Positions 1 through 9,353 are shown, counted from the stretch's first letter. The stretch: 64,000 bases of DNA from a candidate division CSSED10-310 bacterium (GCA_016931515.1 JAFGEQ010000002.1:114069-178068); one strand, 5' to 3'. Made by a program: numbers and translations. Notes: a model not told the origin generated them from the sequence alone.

Positions 1-919
1 CCTCCCGAAAATGTCCTCCCGCCATGCTTTTTCCTGGATCTTTGTTGGATGCAGCCAAAACGATAACGTCAACGGGAATTTCCTGACCGGACCCAACCGG
101 AGTAACCACTCGCTCCTGTAACAATCTCAAGAGCATGGGTTGAACTTGATGTGGCAGCTCCAAAACTTCATCCAGAAAGATTATCCCTTTATCAGCGACT
201 GAGAATTTTCCTTTTCGAGGTTCCACGCCTGTTGCGACTCCCTTGCTGACACCCATTAATTCACTGGCTGCGAGTTCCGGTGTCAAAAGGCCGCAATTCA
301 ATGCAACGAAAGGTGCTGAATTTCGTTTTGACCATCGGTGCAACTGGCGCGCAACAACTTCTTTTCCACAGCCGGTTTCACCGGTGATGAATACCGCAGC
401 AGCCAGATCCATTTTCGCAATTTTTCTGACCCTTTCCCAGAAGTCCATCATCACAGGTGAATCACCCATTACCGGTTCCGGACATCCATGGTCGCGGGAA
501 GTCAGCAGTGCCAGATCTGATATATTTTCGCGGAGTTTTTTTACTGCGAGATTTCTCTCAATGGCATTAATCAGTAAGTTTTTTCGAATGGGTTTTCTAA
601 GGAATTCGAGGGGTTTTTGACGAAAAGCAGCAACTGCAAGGTCGATCTCTTCAGTTTGTGAGCAGACAATAACACCGGCATCCGGATCAAGAAGCCGCAG
701 TTTTTTTATCAGAGCAATTCCATCCATACCCGGCATCATCAGATCAGTGATGTATAGGTCAAATGTTCCCTTACGCGCCGCTTTCAATGCTTCGTCACCA
801 GATTCAGTGATTACAATCTCGTAGTTATCGCGGAGATAGGTCGCATACAGTTGACGTGCTGCGAGATGATCATCGACAACAAGAATCCGGGCATCAGATT
901 TTTTTTCTTGGGAGTTCAA
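1..919 (-). CDS. Sigma-54-type (NtrC family) response regulator, 3' end cut by window edge
   Basis: Partial gene, about 306 residues visible. An N-terminal receiver domain (residues 10-125) has the acidic pair D16/D17 and phosphoacceptor D59 (in YITDLMMPGMDG), followed by the conserved Lys of RKPI. A sigma-54 AAA+ domain then begins with Walker A GETGCGK and Walker B GIIFLDEV, and runs off the window after the sensor-I-like AASNKD. The start is a TTG at 917-919, just after an in-frame stop, overlapping the upstream kinase gene by 26 bases; no ATG is available upstream of the receiver domain. The loop that normally reads GAFTGA reads GVATGV, so the Phe that contacts sigma-54 is missing. It probably partners the FHA kinase immediately upstream. 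The regulator assignment is firm; sigma-54 dependence is doubtful. The DNA-binding domain is outside the window. Confidence 0.9.
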   Translation of the reverse strand, partial: MNSQEKKSDARILVVDDHLAARQLYATYLRDNYEIVITESGDEALKAARKGTFDLYITDLMMPGMDGIALIKKLRLLDPDAGVIVCSQTEEIDLAVAAFRQKPLEFLRKPIRKNLLINAIERNLAVKKLRENISDLALLTSRDHGCPEPVMGDSPVMMDFWERVRKIAKMDLAAAVFITGETGCGKEVVARQLHRWSKRNSAPFVALNCGLLTPELAASELMGVSKGVATGVEPRKGKFSVADKGIIFLDEVLELPHQVQPMLLRLLQERVVTPVGSGQEIPVDVIVLAASNKDPGKSMAGGHFRE

Positions 920-1931
920 TCGTTACAACTGTTCCTTTCCCTGGCTGCGATTCGGCTTTAATCATACCCTTATGACGCATTATCGCCGTCTGTGCGATAA
1001 ATGCACCCAAACCGTTTCCATCCGGTCGAGTAGTAAACAGCGGGGTCCACATTGCAGCCAGTGTAGCCGGATCCATCCCATGCCCGGTATCAGTGATCGT
1101 CAGGCTGATTTGGAACTCACTGAGAACCAGTTTAATGTCAATAATATCTCCGTTTGAACAGGCTTCCAAGGCATTTTTCAGGATGTTTAGAAGGCTTCTG
1201 CCGATCTGCCCGGCGTCCATAGTGATGATCACCGGCGTTTCCGGTAAGTTCCATTTGAGATCAATACCGGTCAAAAGAGCTGTTCCTTCGACAAGTGCTA
1301 TCTGCTCGAGAATCAACTCCACAAGATCCATTTCTGATAGACGAGGTTCGGTACAGCCGGTCCTCAACATTTGGACCAACTCATCCATTTTCCCCCCAGC
1401 CATCTCCAATGAACGGATTTCACCATCGAATCGACGAGATACATTCGTATCCTGCTTTATCTGTTCGATCCCTGCGTCAAAAAACTGTAAGTAGTTTTTT
1501 AACTCATGGGCGATTATTCTCGGGAGTTGAATCCATTCCCCGGATCGTTGGACAAGAGCGGTTTCGATTCGAGGAGGTTCAGAATAACGCGCCACCAGTA
1601 CCGTGCTGCCGAGGTGAATTTCGCAGTCTGGTAAAACTGGAACAACTGAAATCAGTCTACCGTTGATAAATGTTCCATTCTCGGATTTCAAATCCCAAAT
1701 CTTCCAGATTGAACCGTCACGAGCAATCCTGGCATGTCGCGGACAAACCAGAGGATCATCGAGCATTATATCTGCAGCAGGATCATTCCCGATCACGGTT
1801 GTGTTCTCGACAAAAAATTCTTTCCCGAGTTGTTTTCCCTTGTCCACGACCAGTTTCAATCGGCCATTCATCTGAAGGCGGATAGACAAGGATGTATCCA
1901 GATTCAAACCGTTACCGGTTGAGGGGTTCAT
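894..1931 (-). CDS. FHA-domain soluble sensor histidine kinase (NtrB-like)
   Basis: 345 residues with no membrane segment. An N-terminal FHA phosphothreonine-binding domain spans about residues 24-115, with the typical GND, RHARI and ENGTFINGR signatures. A dimerisation/phosphoacceptor helix follows with H142 in IAHELKNYLQ, then a GHKL ATPase with N box (NILKNALEAC), G1 (DTGHGM) and G2 (GNGLGAF). The domain order suggests a cytoplasmic kinase that reads Ser/Thr phosphorylation or a protein partner rather than a small extracellular ligand. It starts 9 bases after tldD and overlaps the response regulator gene, so the three form one transcription unit. No clear SD precedes the ATG, consistent with translational coupling. 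Candidate inputs include the Ser/Thr kinase at 9.4-11 kb, but that link is a guess. Confidence 0.92.
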   Translation of the reverse strand: MNPSTGNGLNLDTSLSIRLQMNGRLKLVVDKGKQLGKEFFVENTTVIGNDPAADIMLDDPLVCPRHARIARDGSIWKIWDLKSENGTFINGRLISVVPVLPDCEIHLGSTVLVARYSEPPRIETALVQRSGEWIQLPRIIAHELKNYLQFFDAGIEQIKQDTNVSRRFDGEIRSLEMAGGKMDELVQMLRTGCTEPRLSEMDLVELILEQIALVEGTALLTGIDLKWNLPETPVIITMDAGQIGRSLLNILKNALEACSNGDIIDIKLVLSEFQISLTITDTGHGMDPATLAAMWTPLFTTRPDGNGLGAFIAQTAIMRHKGMIKAESQPGKGTVVTIELPRKKI

Positions 1932-1940
1932 ACAGGAGTT

Positions 1941-3317
1941 TTACCGGCTGCCGGCGATGACTGCGTTCTGAATTCTGATATGAGGAGCGCCATGTGATAC
2001 AGGCAGAGGAAACTGAGCTCCCTTGCCACAGCCTCCACCTGAGTCGTGAATCTGGAAATCGTTGCCGACCATGTCAATATTTTCGAGCGTTTTGAACAGG
2101 TTACCCGACATCGTGACATTCTTAACCATTTCCTCAATCTTCCCATCACGAATCATATAACCTCGTCCAGCAGTGAAGGTGAACATTTCTCCACCTTGGC
2201 CGCCCATGGCGTCAACAGCATATACACCCAGTTTAATACCCCTAATCATGTCGTCAATGGTTGAATGACCCTGCTCGATACAAGTATTTCTCATTCTCGG
2301 AATCGGCACATATTTATAATTAAGTGCTCTACCGTTTCCCGTGGCTTTTTCACCCATCCGCCCGGCGGTTTCCCTGCTGTGCAGCCTGCCGACTAGTTGT
2401 CCCTCCCTGATGAGATATGTCTTCTCTGTACGGACACCTTCATCGTCAAAGGGAACATATCCCCGGCAACCTATATCCTGACCACTGTCATAGATATTCA
2501 GGACCGGTTTCCCGAACTGCCTTCCCATTTTCATCACTTTTGCCAGATTCTCATTGTCGAATACTTTTTCTCCCTCGCTGGTGTGACCGAATGATTCATG
2601 AACGAAAACACCGGCCAAAACCGGATCTACGACAACAGTATAGATGCCACCTTCTATTGAAGGAGCTTCCAGGAGATCAACAGCATGTCGGCATGCAGCT
2701 TCCAGTTCTTTTTCTTTACCAAGCAAAACGTTGAAATCTCTTGAACTGCCAAATCCGACTGAAGCCATTTGTGTCTGGCCATCTTTCAGAGCTACCGGGA
2801 CGAGACCCCCTCCGATATCCATGTGTTCCTGGTCGATATAGGAACCTTCAGAGTTACAAAACCACTTATGAGAATGTCGTTCAGCGTATCGAACCGATGA
2901 CATCGGTATTAATTTATGGGCTTCAAGGATTTGCTTGTTGTATGACGATAAAATGTCAACTTTTCGTGCAAGTGGAATATCTCTCGGATCATTGTCGATG
3001 TCCAGAGGAATTTCAACAACGACAGTCGGAACAGGAGCCAGGCGACTTTTATCTTTCCCGACCAGGCAGGCCTGCTTTACCGCCGATTGAATGTAGTAAT
3101 CAACCGATTCCTCGGTCAGTTTGTTGAAAGTGGCAAATCCCCATCCTCCCTTGTAAAGAGCTCGAACACAGCCACCTCGCTCACTGGATTGTTTCAGACC
3201 ATCTATCCCGGGACCCCTGAATCCGATCGTCGTTGATTCGGATTCTTCAACGCGAATTTCGAGATAATCCACTTCTTTTTCATGCTTTTTAATGACTGAT
3301 TGCAGAAACGATTTCAT
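1941..3317 (-). CDS. tldD: TldD/PmbA family metalloprotease
   Basis: 458 residues, the usual length for TldD. The metal-binding motif HExxxH is present as HESFGHTSEGE (H240, E241, H245), with the family glycine-rich stretch GAQFPLPVSHG near the C terminus. TldD and its partner TldE/PmbA form a cytoplasmic protease that degrades unfolded peptides and trims peptides such as microcin B17 and PqqA in characterised species. No pmbA is visible here. The start is supported by GAAGGAG seven bases before the ATG. It is the first gene of a likely operon with the FHA histidine kinase and the response regulator. Confidence 0.93.
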   Translation of the reverse strand: MKSFLQSVIKKHEKEVDYLEIRVEESESTTIGFRGPGIDGLKQSSERGGCVRALYKGGWGFATFNKLTEESVDYYIQSAVKQACLVGKDKSRLAPVPTVVVEIPLDIDNDPRDIPLARKVDILSSYNKQILEAHKLIPMSSVRYAERHSHKWFCNSEGSYIDQEHMDIGGGLVPVALKDGQTQMASVGFGSSRDFNVLLGKEKELEAACRHAVDLLEAPSIEGGIYTVVVDPVLAGVFVHESFGHTSEGEKVFDNENLAKVMKMGRQFGKPVLNIYDSGQDIGCRGYVPFDDEGVRTEKTYLIREGQLVGRLHSRETAGRMGEKATGNGRALNYKYVPIPRMRNTCIEQGHSTIDDMIRGIKLGVYAVDAMGGQGGEMFTFTAGRGYMIRDGKIEEMVKNVTMSGNLFKTLENIDMVGNDFQIHDSGGGCGKGAQFPLPVSHGAPHIRIQNAVIAGSR

Positions 3318-3450
3318 CGGGTTCTCCTTCTTCGTCCGTTCAAATGACGACTACTCACCGTGACATACCACAACCTGCGGACAGGTTCAAACCTCATCCT
3401 TCGGCAATGATCAACCGGACAAGACCCTTTGAACTATAAAGTTTGAGGAC

Positions 3451-3479
3451 TTGACTTCGGAGATTTGCAGGACTAAAAA
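3451..3479 (+). promoter_or_regulatory. Candidate sigma-70-type promoter for gatD
   Basis: TTGACT, a 17-base spacer, then TAAAAA, about 55 bases upstream of gatD in the divergent gap with tldD. The -35 box matches five of six consensus bases; the -10 box is weaker. Confidence 0.4.
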
Positions 3480-3533
3480 CAAATCCATATTGCGGCTGGG
3501 TCGTGAGGCGGGACAATCGGAAGGAGAAACAGC

Positions 3534-4928
3534 ATGCCGGGAACTGATGCAATTGTCTACAAGGGGTACAAGGATCTTGCACTGGCAAAATTAAAGGAGA
3601 TTGGCATCAGGGTCTGGTCTGACGTCATCCTTGAAACGGAGCAGGGACGATTTGAAGGCATTATTCTACCGAGGTCTGAAACCGCCGATCATGATCACAT
3701 TGTGATCAAGTTGAAAAATGGCTACAACATAGGAGTGCGCGCGGACAAGGTTCGCAGCGCAAAAGAAGTTAACTACAAGGAAGCAATCTATAAAATTCCC
3801 GAATCGGAATTCCCGCGTGACGAGGAGAAGCCGAATGTAACGCTGCTAGGTACTGGAGGAACGATAGCCAGTCGTCTTGATTATAGGACAGGTGCCGTCA
3901 TTCCGGCATTTACTCCAGGTGAATTGTATGGTGCCGTACCGGAACTCGCTGATATCTGCAACATGAAGACCGAAAAATTATTCGGTGTATTTTCCGAGAA
4001 CATGGGGCCTGAACAATGGATTGGAACAGCGCAGGCAATTGGTCGAGAGATCCGTAATGGGGTTGATGGTATTGTGATTGGTCATGGGACCGATACCATG
4101 CATCACACGGCAGCGATCCTGTCATTCATGGTTCAGAACACGCCTGTTCCCATCGTCATGGTCGGATCCCAACGGTCATCAGACAGACCTTCATCGGATG
4201 CCGCTTTGAATCTACGCCACGCTGTCTATACAGCTGCTCACGGGGATATAGCGGAAACAATGATCTGCATGTTCGGACCCACTTCCGACCAGTATGGATT
4301 ACTTCATCCGGGAACCCGTGTCCGGAAAATGCATTCGAGTTACCGGTCGACCTTCCGAACGATCGGTGACATCCCTTTAGCCAAAGTTACAACCGATTCG
4401 CTGACTCACCTGACATCACATTACAAGCATCGCCGCAAAGATAAAAATGTTGCGATTGATGCTGTATTCGATCCTCGTGTCACGATAGTTTATTATTATC
4501 CGAACATGAAACCTGATATCATTGATTCGCTAATCGAGCATGATTACAAGGGAATTGTCATTGCCGGAACGGGATTGGGGCATGTCAACAAGCCGCTTTA
4601 TCCTGCGCTGAAGAGGGCACGGGATGCCGGAGTTGCGGTATTTATGACGGTTCAGACATTATGGGGTTTTGTCCAGATGTATGTGTATGAAACCGGTCGG
4701 GAGATGTTGCAACTGGGTGTTATTCCTTGCAGCAATATGCTACCGGAAACCGCATATGTAAAACTCGGATGGGCCCTTGCCCACAGCAATGACGTTGATG
4801 AACTGCAATCAATCATGCTAACACCGATTTCCAGGGAAATTACGGAGCGAGAGCCGTATAACGGCTACCTCATCTTCCAAGGCGGTTTGCCGGAAGTTGA
4901 GGAATTCATTCAAAAGGTGAAGCGCTGA
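3534..4928 (+). CDS. gatD: Glu-tRNA(Gln) amidotransferase subunit D (archaeal type, asparaginase-like)
   Basis: 464 residues. GatD releases ammonia from glutamine or asparagine and feeds it to GatE, which amidates misacylated Glu-tRNA(Gln). Residues 1-95 form the N-terminal beta-rich domain typical of GatD and absent from ordinary asparaginases. The asparaginase-like catalytic domain follows. Expected catalytic residues are present: T110 in GTGGTIAS, T186 and D187 in HGTDTM, and the lysine K265 in GTRVRKMHSS. The N-terminal extension and the HGTDTMHHTA context separate it from AnsA/AnsB. A strong SD (GGAAGGAG) precedes the ATG. The gene is convergent with gatE, with 39 bases between stop codons, so the two are not co-transcribed. 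The GatDE enzyme is described from archaea; its presence among bacterial genes is the notable point. Confidence 0.93.
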   Translation: MPGTDAIVYKGYKDLALAKLKEIGIRVWSDVILETEQGRFEGIILPRSETADHDHIVIKLKNGYNIGVRADKVRSAKEVNYKEAIYKIPESEFPRDEEKPNVTLLGTGGTIASRLDYRTGAVIPAFTPGELYGAVPELADICNMKTEKLFGVFSENMGPEQWIGTAQAIGREIRNGVDGIVIGHGTDTMHHTAAILSFMVQNTPVPIVMVGSQRSSDRPSSDAALNLRHAVYTAAHGDIAETMICMFGPTSDQYGLLHPGTRVRKMHSSYRSTFRTIGDIPLAKVTTDSLTHLTSHYKHRRKDKNVAIDAVFDPRVTIVYYYPNMKPDIIDSLIEHDYKGIVIAGTGLGHVNKPLYPALKRARDAGVAVFMTVQTLWGFVQMYVYETGREMLQLGVIPCSNMLPETAYVKLGWALAHSNDVDELQSIMLTPISREITEREPYNGYLIFQGGLPEVEEFIQKVKR

Positions 4929-4967
4929 AAACAGAGTTATCCTAATAGCAGTCAAGTCAGAGAATTT

Positions 4968-6875
4968 TTATGTCTGCTCCCGTTTTTTTTCCAGAGTATC
5001 CCTGATCCGTATGGAGAGTTCCCTACCATGTGCTCTGCCTTTCAGGGATTTCATCGCCTCTCCCATCAACCAGTTCAGTTGCTGTTCCAGGTGGCAGAAT
5101 GTCCGGCTGTTCATCTGCTTGGCAGCTTTCTGTATGACATTGTTGATGTCATCGTCCGTGGCAGGTGTCATTCCCGTTTTCTGTAAACATTGAATACATT
5201 TTTGATTGGGGTTTTCTGCCATATACAACAGCAATGATTTGAATCCTTCCCGGAAAAATAACCCATCCTGCCAACACATGAACAATTCCTCGAACCTCTG
5301 CTCCGTCAGATTATGAACCGGTATATTTTTCCGAGCCAAAAACGGGATCATGCGTCCGAGTATTTCGGCTTGTCGTTTCGCACTTTCAGGAAATGTCATC
5401 GATAGCCTGTCAAACAGTGGAGCATATTCTGAAATGGCCAATGATCGTATCACATCCTGCGGGACTTTTATTTCCTGGTAACGGCGTTCTCTTATCCACG
5501 GTTGCTCAGGCAACTGATGTGCGATTGAGTGAATTCGTTCTTCAGATAATGGGAGAGGGGGATGATCAGTATCGGGGTACATCCTGTCAGGACCCGGAAG
5601 AATCCTTTCGAAGTCATTGCAACCGTTTTTTAATGCCTGGCGTGTTTCGGGGGGAATCCCGCGAGTTGCTTCTCGTGCCCGGATATATATCTCAGACACG
5701 GCTGTTTCAAGATCCTCATCCGGACCATACACAAGAAAGATTGCGTCATGGTGTGTGGCATCCAGTCGATTTCGAATTTTTCGCCAAATCCCGCTATTGA
5801 TGTTCATCGCATCCGGTGAATCCGGATGCAGCATATTCGGCATTTGATCCAGACATGCGATAACCCGTATTCGACCGGCAAATTCGTCTGCAAATACAGT
5901 GTGTTCCTGGGTTTGCCAAGTCAATAGTCCTCCAAAACCATTCAATCTCACGGCAACGATCCGATTCCCTCTCTGATTGGCCAATGCTGAATTATCAACA
6001 TTTCGAAGCAATCTGGTCACATCCGCAATGCGCTGCTGGATCGTATCGGCAGTTACACCACGGGATCTTAATGTCGCCATGATCTCCAGCAATGCTTTCT
6101 GCCGCCAGGTTTCATTGTGCAATAATCGAGGAATATCACCTATCCTGGGTACACCCTTGATTTCAATCCTGGTTCCTCCTCTGATCGAACAATTCACATC
6201 ATGTCTGACGGATCCGGGACCGCGGCGTACCATGCCGAGATTCCATAGAGCTCTTCGGATAGCCTCCGCACCCAGTCCGGCTTCCTCCGGTGTTTGGAAA
6301 TCCGGTGCAGTTACAACTTCCACAAGGGGGATACCCAATCGATCCGCCTTAAAAACGATCCGATGTCCCTTATCCGAGACTTCCCGACAGGAATCCTCCT
6401 CCACGCTCATGTGAAGAATTCCTATCGTTCGGTTGCTCATCTCAAAACCGCCACCAACTCCCATGATCGCAGTCCGTTGAAATCCTGTTGGGATAGAACC
6501 GTCGAGATACTGTTTTCGTGTAATATGGACTTCGTCAACAAGAGACATATTGAAGGTTTGAGCGATGGCAATGGCAATATCCAGTGCCTTTTCATTGACC
6601 ATAAAAGGAGGTGTATCATCCATCTCATAGGTGCAGTTGATATCTCCATAAATCTGGTAGAGCACTTCTTTCTTGGTTTTGAATTCCATCAGGGCTGTGC
6701 CGTCATATTCCCCTAATTCACTGAGTGTCGGTCTCATATGTCTTAAGACTTCGGCATCATGCCGTCTGTTGGTCAGGTTAACAGGACAATGACAAAACAG
6801 CTTGCGCTCCGTGTTCAGCTGATGATGAACTTCCAGACCCGCCTTGAATCCCAGCCCGATGTAATCCAGCAACAT
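4968..6875 (-). CDS. gatE: Glu-tRNA(Gln) amidotransferase subunit E (archaeal type)
   Basis: 635 residues from the chosen start. The GatB/GatE catalytic fold opens with GLEVHHQLNTERKLFCHCP (residues 13-31). An AspRS-like GAD insertion lies near residues 295-410 (NRIVAVRLNGFGG and following), which distinguishes GatE from bacterial GatB. After it comes the conserved DRMYPDTDHPP, and the C-terminal 130 residues resemble the YqeY-like tail that binds tRNA. GatE transfers ammonia from GatD to the gamma-carboxyl of Glu on tRNA(Gln). The ATG at 6873-6875 follows GGAGGAG at ideal spacing. An upstream in-frame ATG at 6932 is rejected because that extension would run through a transcription terminator hairpin. 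Head-to-tail convergent with gatD. Confidence 0.93.
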   Translation of the reverse strand: MLLDYIGLGFKAGLEVHHQLNTERKLFCHCPVNLTNRRHDAEVLRHMRPTLSELGEYDGTALMEFKTKKEVLYQIYGDINCTYEMDDTPPFMVNEKALDIAIAIAQTFNMSLVDEVHITRKQYLDGSIPTGFQRTAIMGVGGGFEMSNRTIGILHMSVEEDSCREVSDKGHRIVFKADRLGIPLVEVVTAPDFQTPEEAGLGAEAIRRALWNLGMVRRGPGSVRHDVNCSIRGGTRIEIKGVPRIGDIPRLLHNETWRQKALLEIMATLRSRGVTADTIQQRIADVTRLLRNVDNSALANQRGNRIVAVRLNGFGGLLTWQTQEHTVFADEFAGRIRVIACLDQMPNMLHPDSPDAMNINSGIWRKIRNRLDATHHDAIFLVYGPDEDLETAVSEIYIRAREATRGIPPETRQALKNGCNDFERILPGPDRMYPDTDHPPLPLSEERIHSIAHQLPEQPWIRERRYQEIKVPQDVIRSLAISEYAPLFDRLSMTFPESAKRQAEILGRMIPFLARKNIPVHNLTEQRFEELFMCWQDGLFFREGFKSLLLYMAENPNQKCIQCLQKTGMTPATDDDINNVIQKAAKQMNSRTFCHLEQQLNWLMGEAMKSLKGRAHGRELSIRIRDTLEKKREQT

Positions 6876-6901
6876 GATCTCCTCCGGTTTCCGGACAATT
6901 G

Positions 6902-6930
6902 AAAAGCCCGGCGTCATATTATCGCCGGGC
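6902..6930 (-). terminator. Rho-independent terminator of the 441-residue secreted-protein gene
   Basis: Perfect 8-base arms (GCCCGGCG / CGCCGGGC, 6906-6913 and 6923-6930) followed on the minus strand by TTTTC. It lies between the upstream gene stop and gatE. Confidence 0.8.
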
Positions 6931-6956
6931 AATCGAATTTCAAGATATTTTCAAAA

Positions 6957-8282
6957 TCAGCTGACTTTTTCGATCTCGATCCAGCCGAATTTCTGGTTGC
7001 CGCGCTGATCGAATTCTCCCTCAAGTGGGAACTCCAGGTAGACTCTGCCTTCGTCCCGACCAGTACCCTTCCGGACGTTAAACTTTTTAGTGATTGTCAT
7101 CTTGGTGTATGGAATATATTTATTGATCGAAAGAGATTTAGGCGCAGCCTCGAAAGAGACATAATTGGTCAGATATGTTGATTCCGTACCAATCGGAAGC
7201 AACTCTTCAGGATCACTGATTTGCATCGGCATACTGAAATCAACGGGATCATCCGCTTCATTTAGAGAACGTGCCATTCGAAAGCTTATGTATTCGCCTT
7301 TCAGACCATCATCCCATGTGAATTTCGTACCGAAAACTTCCCATCGTCCATACCAGTTCATCCGGATGAGAGTGTTCTCGATGTATGATTTATATTCTGC
7401 AGGGGTTGTCTCATCATCAGACAGAGAGTCAGCAAGCTCGGTCAGTCGTTTATATGCATATTCGTCATCAAGGATCATCGCAGCCCGTATGCAGAGCTGT
7501 TTGTCTGCAAAATCGGTCACCTTCGCACTCAGAACATTATCCAAGATAAACATACCATCATCCGGGATATTGAAATCAATGAATGCCTGGAGAACCGGAC
7601 GATAGTCACCCGGAGACAATTTTACGAAGACCTTGCGAAACAATGGCAACAGCTCTTCATTCCATTCCCGGAAGCTGGACAGAGCAGTTACCAGCGCATT
7701 CGTCCATTTCACCTCGATGGCGTCCTTCAGAATCTCCTCTTCCAGATACTTTTTAAGAACATCATACTCCCGGAGAGTTATCAGCCTTTCGGACGCCAGG
7801 ACCTTCAGAGCCTTATAGCGCTCTGATTGAAACTTTCCCTTTGCCCAGTTCCTCTGAAGCACAATATCCCATAACAGGTTCTTTCCTTCGATCTGGTAAT
7901 CGAGTTTGACCAAGCCGAAATACCCGGAATCCCAGAAATCACCGACAGCCGCCGATCCTTCCGGACGATATTCCCCAATCATCAATGTGCCAAAAAATGC
8001 TGCCAGAATTTCACGGGGATACAATCCTTCTTCGATATAACTGTCAACAATTATCCGAGCCTTTTGCCTTGTGGGATACCGGACATAAGCGCCATGCATC
8101 GTCGTAGTTTTGAAGCAGGGAGGTTCACCGCGCCAGAACCACAGGTTACAAAGAAAGTCCCCGGATTTGGTTGTTTCCGGAAAAACAGGAAACGGTAAAG
8201 TATTCTCTGATTCCACAGCTTGGCAAAGTACAACGCCCGTTGCAAAAATCAATAGTATGATGATCAATCCATGTTTCGACAT
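6957..8282 (-). CDS. Secreted protein of unknown function
   Basis: 441 residues. The first 26 residues are a Sec signal peptide (hydrophobic LIIILLIFATGVVL, likely cleavage near CQA). The cysteine there does not sit in a good lipobox. The rest is soluble, with a helix-rich middle (about 130-300) that may be HEAT/TPR-like and a beta-rich C-terminal third ending in WIEIEKVS. I recognise no family. A strong SD (AAGGAGG) precedes the ATG. It is downstream of the nuclease-like gene and followed by a good terminator, so it is probably last in the run that includes the Ser/Thr kinase. Confidence 0.75.
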   Translation of the reverse strand: MSKHGLIIILLIFATGVVLCQAVESENTLPFPVFPETTKSGDFLCNLWFWRGEPPCFKTTTMHGAYVRYPTRQKARIIVDSYIEEGLYPREILAAFFGTLMIGEYRPEGSAAVGDFWDSGYFGLVKLDYQIEGKNLLWDIVLQRNWAKGKFQSERYKALKVLASERLITLREYDVLKKYLEEEILKDAIEVKWTNALVTALSSFREWNEELLPLFRKVFVKLSPGDYRPVLQAFIDFNIPDDGMFILDNVLSAKVTDFADKQLCIRAAMILDDEYAYKRLTELADSLSDDETTPAEYKSYIENTLIRMNWYGRWEVFGTKFTWDDGLKGEYISFRMARSLNEADDPVDFSMPMQISDPEELLPIGTESTYLTNYVSFEAAPKSLSINKYIPYTKMTITKKFNVRKGTGRDEGRVYLEFPLEGEFDQRGNQKFGWIEIEKVS

Positions 8283-8390
8283 TTGAGAAAACCTCCTTCT
8301 ATCTGGAAGGCACGCTGTTACTGGCGATAAAATAGCACTAAAACACCTCTCAACGCAAGTTCAACCCGGCAGACTGCTGTTTGAGCCGGA

Positions 8391-9335
8391 TCACTCCTTC
8401 TCAGAAGGAACCGCATCCGGTTGAATCTCGTCAATTCCATCATCGTCCGGACAATCAATCCTGAAAGATGCCGTTACAATCCGGTGATCGGAAACTGCTT
8501 TTCGGGCAATTTCGTATTCACTCCAATCCAGCAATCCGTTTTTATTCTGATCCCAATCGGCATCCCAATGAATCACGTTAATGGTCTGCCGTCCAGCGAA
8601 CTCTGCGGTAAAATATCGTGCCGGGTTGAAAATTATGTGATCGTAGATACTCGGGTTCATAACACTCGTTGGTATCTCACTATCTATCGTGACCGATATC
8701 ATGGCGTGCCGATTAAGGAATTCATAGAAAAAATATGCCGAACTGGACGGCGCAGGGAACTGGTAGCCATATGATAATCCGGGCGCATTGAAGTCGCCAA
8801 CCAGGATAAGATCCAACTCCTTATCTTCTCGATAACTTAACCAATCATCAAGCAGTTTGAACTCCACCATACGTGTATGCGGGTATGTTTTTTTCGAACC
8901 ATCGAAAAACAGGTGGAGATTCATTAATTCGAAATCAAAGTTACCCGCTTTAAAAACGGCAAAAAACGGCTTTCGTCCCAACTTGGGTTTGTCCAATAGG
9001 CCGGGACCCTGCTGAAGGGTTACAGGAGGCCGCCAGATGAATGCGAACCGTTCCCATGTTGTCACGTCGGATACCGCCCAAAGGTATTCGGGTCCGAGAG
9101 CGACTGCCAATGCCGCAACTGACTCAGTACCTTCCGAATGGACTTCCTGCACAGCCAATACATCTATCCCTCTACAATATCCGGCGAGATTGGCAATCCG
9201 GAGCGGATCAAGCTTTTCTCCAAAGCCCTGAATATTAAACGTCCCGATGGTAATCAAACCCGTATCATCTGCGATTGCAGAACTCGATGTGACCAAAACT
9301 GTCAGTAGATAGCTGATGAACGCAAAATATCTCAA
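8391..9335 (-). CDS. Secreted endonuclease/exonuclease/phosphatase-family protein
   Basis: 314 residues with an N-terminal signal peptide (cleavage likely after SSAIA). The DNase I-like fold is marked by GTFNIQGFG (metal-site Asn), LAVQEVHSE (catalytic Glu), LVGDFNAPG (Asp-x-Asn) and the terminal SDHRIV (Asp-His pair), all in the correct order. The family covers extracellular nucleases, sphingomyelinases and phosphatases; the exact substrate cannot be read. The start is TTG at 9333-9335, fixed by GGAAGGAG eight bases upstream. It lies 18 bases downstream of the Ser/Thr kinase gene and is probably co-transcribed. A Ca-binding-like insert (DADWDQNKNGLLDWSEYE) sits near residue 250 and resembles an EF-hand loop. 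Confidence 0.85.
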   Translation of the reverse strand: MRYFAFISYLLTVLVTSSSAIADDTGLITIGTFNIQGFGEKLDPLRIANLAGYCRGIDVLAVQEVHSEGTESVAALAVALGPEYLWAVSDVTTWERFAFIWRPPVTLQQGPGLLDKPKLGRKPFFAVFKAGNFDFELMNLHLFFDGSKKTYPHTRMVEFKLLDDWLSYREDKELDLILVGDFNAPGLSYGYQFPAPSSSAYFFYEFLNRHAMISVTIDSEIPTSVMNPSIYDHIIFNPARYFTAEFAGRQTINVIHWDADWDQNKNGLLDWSEYEIARKAVSDHRIVTASFRIDCPDDDGIDEIQPDAVPSEKE

Positions 9336-9353
9336 GCGAATCTCCTTCCGATA

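Noticed and set aside
6876-6932. Extended GatE start at 6932
   Set aside because: The extra codons run through a perfect terminator hairpin, and the ATG at 6875 has a much better Shine-Dalgarno and matches family N termini.
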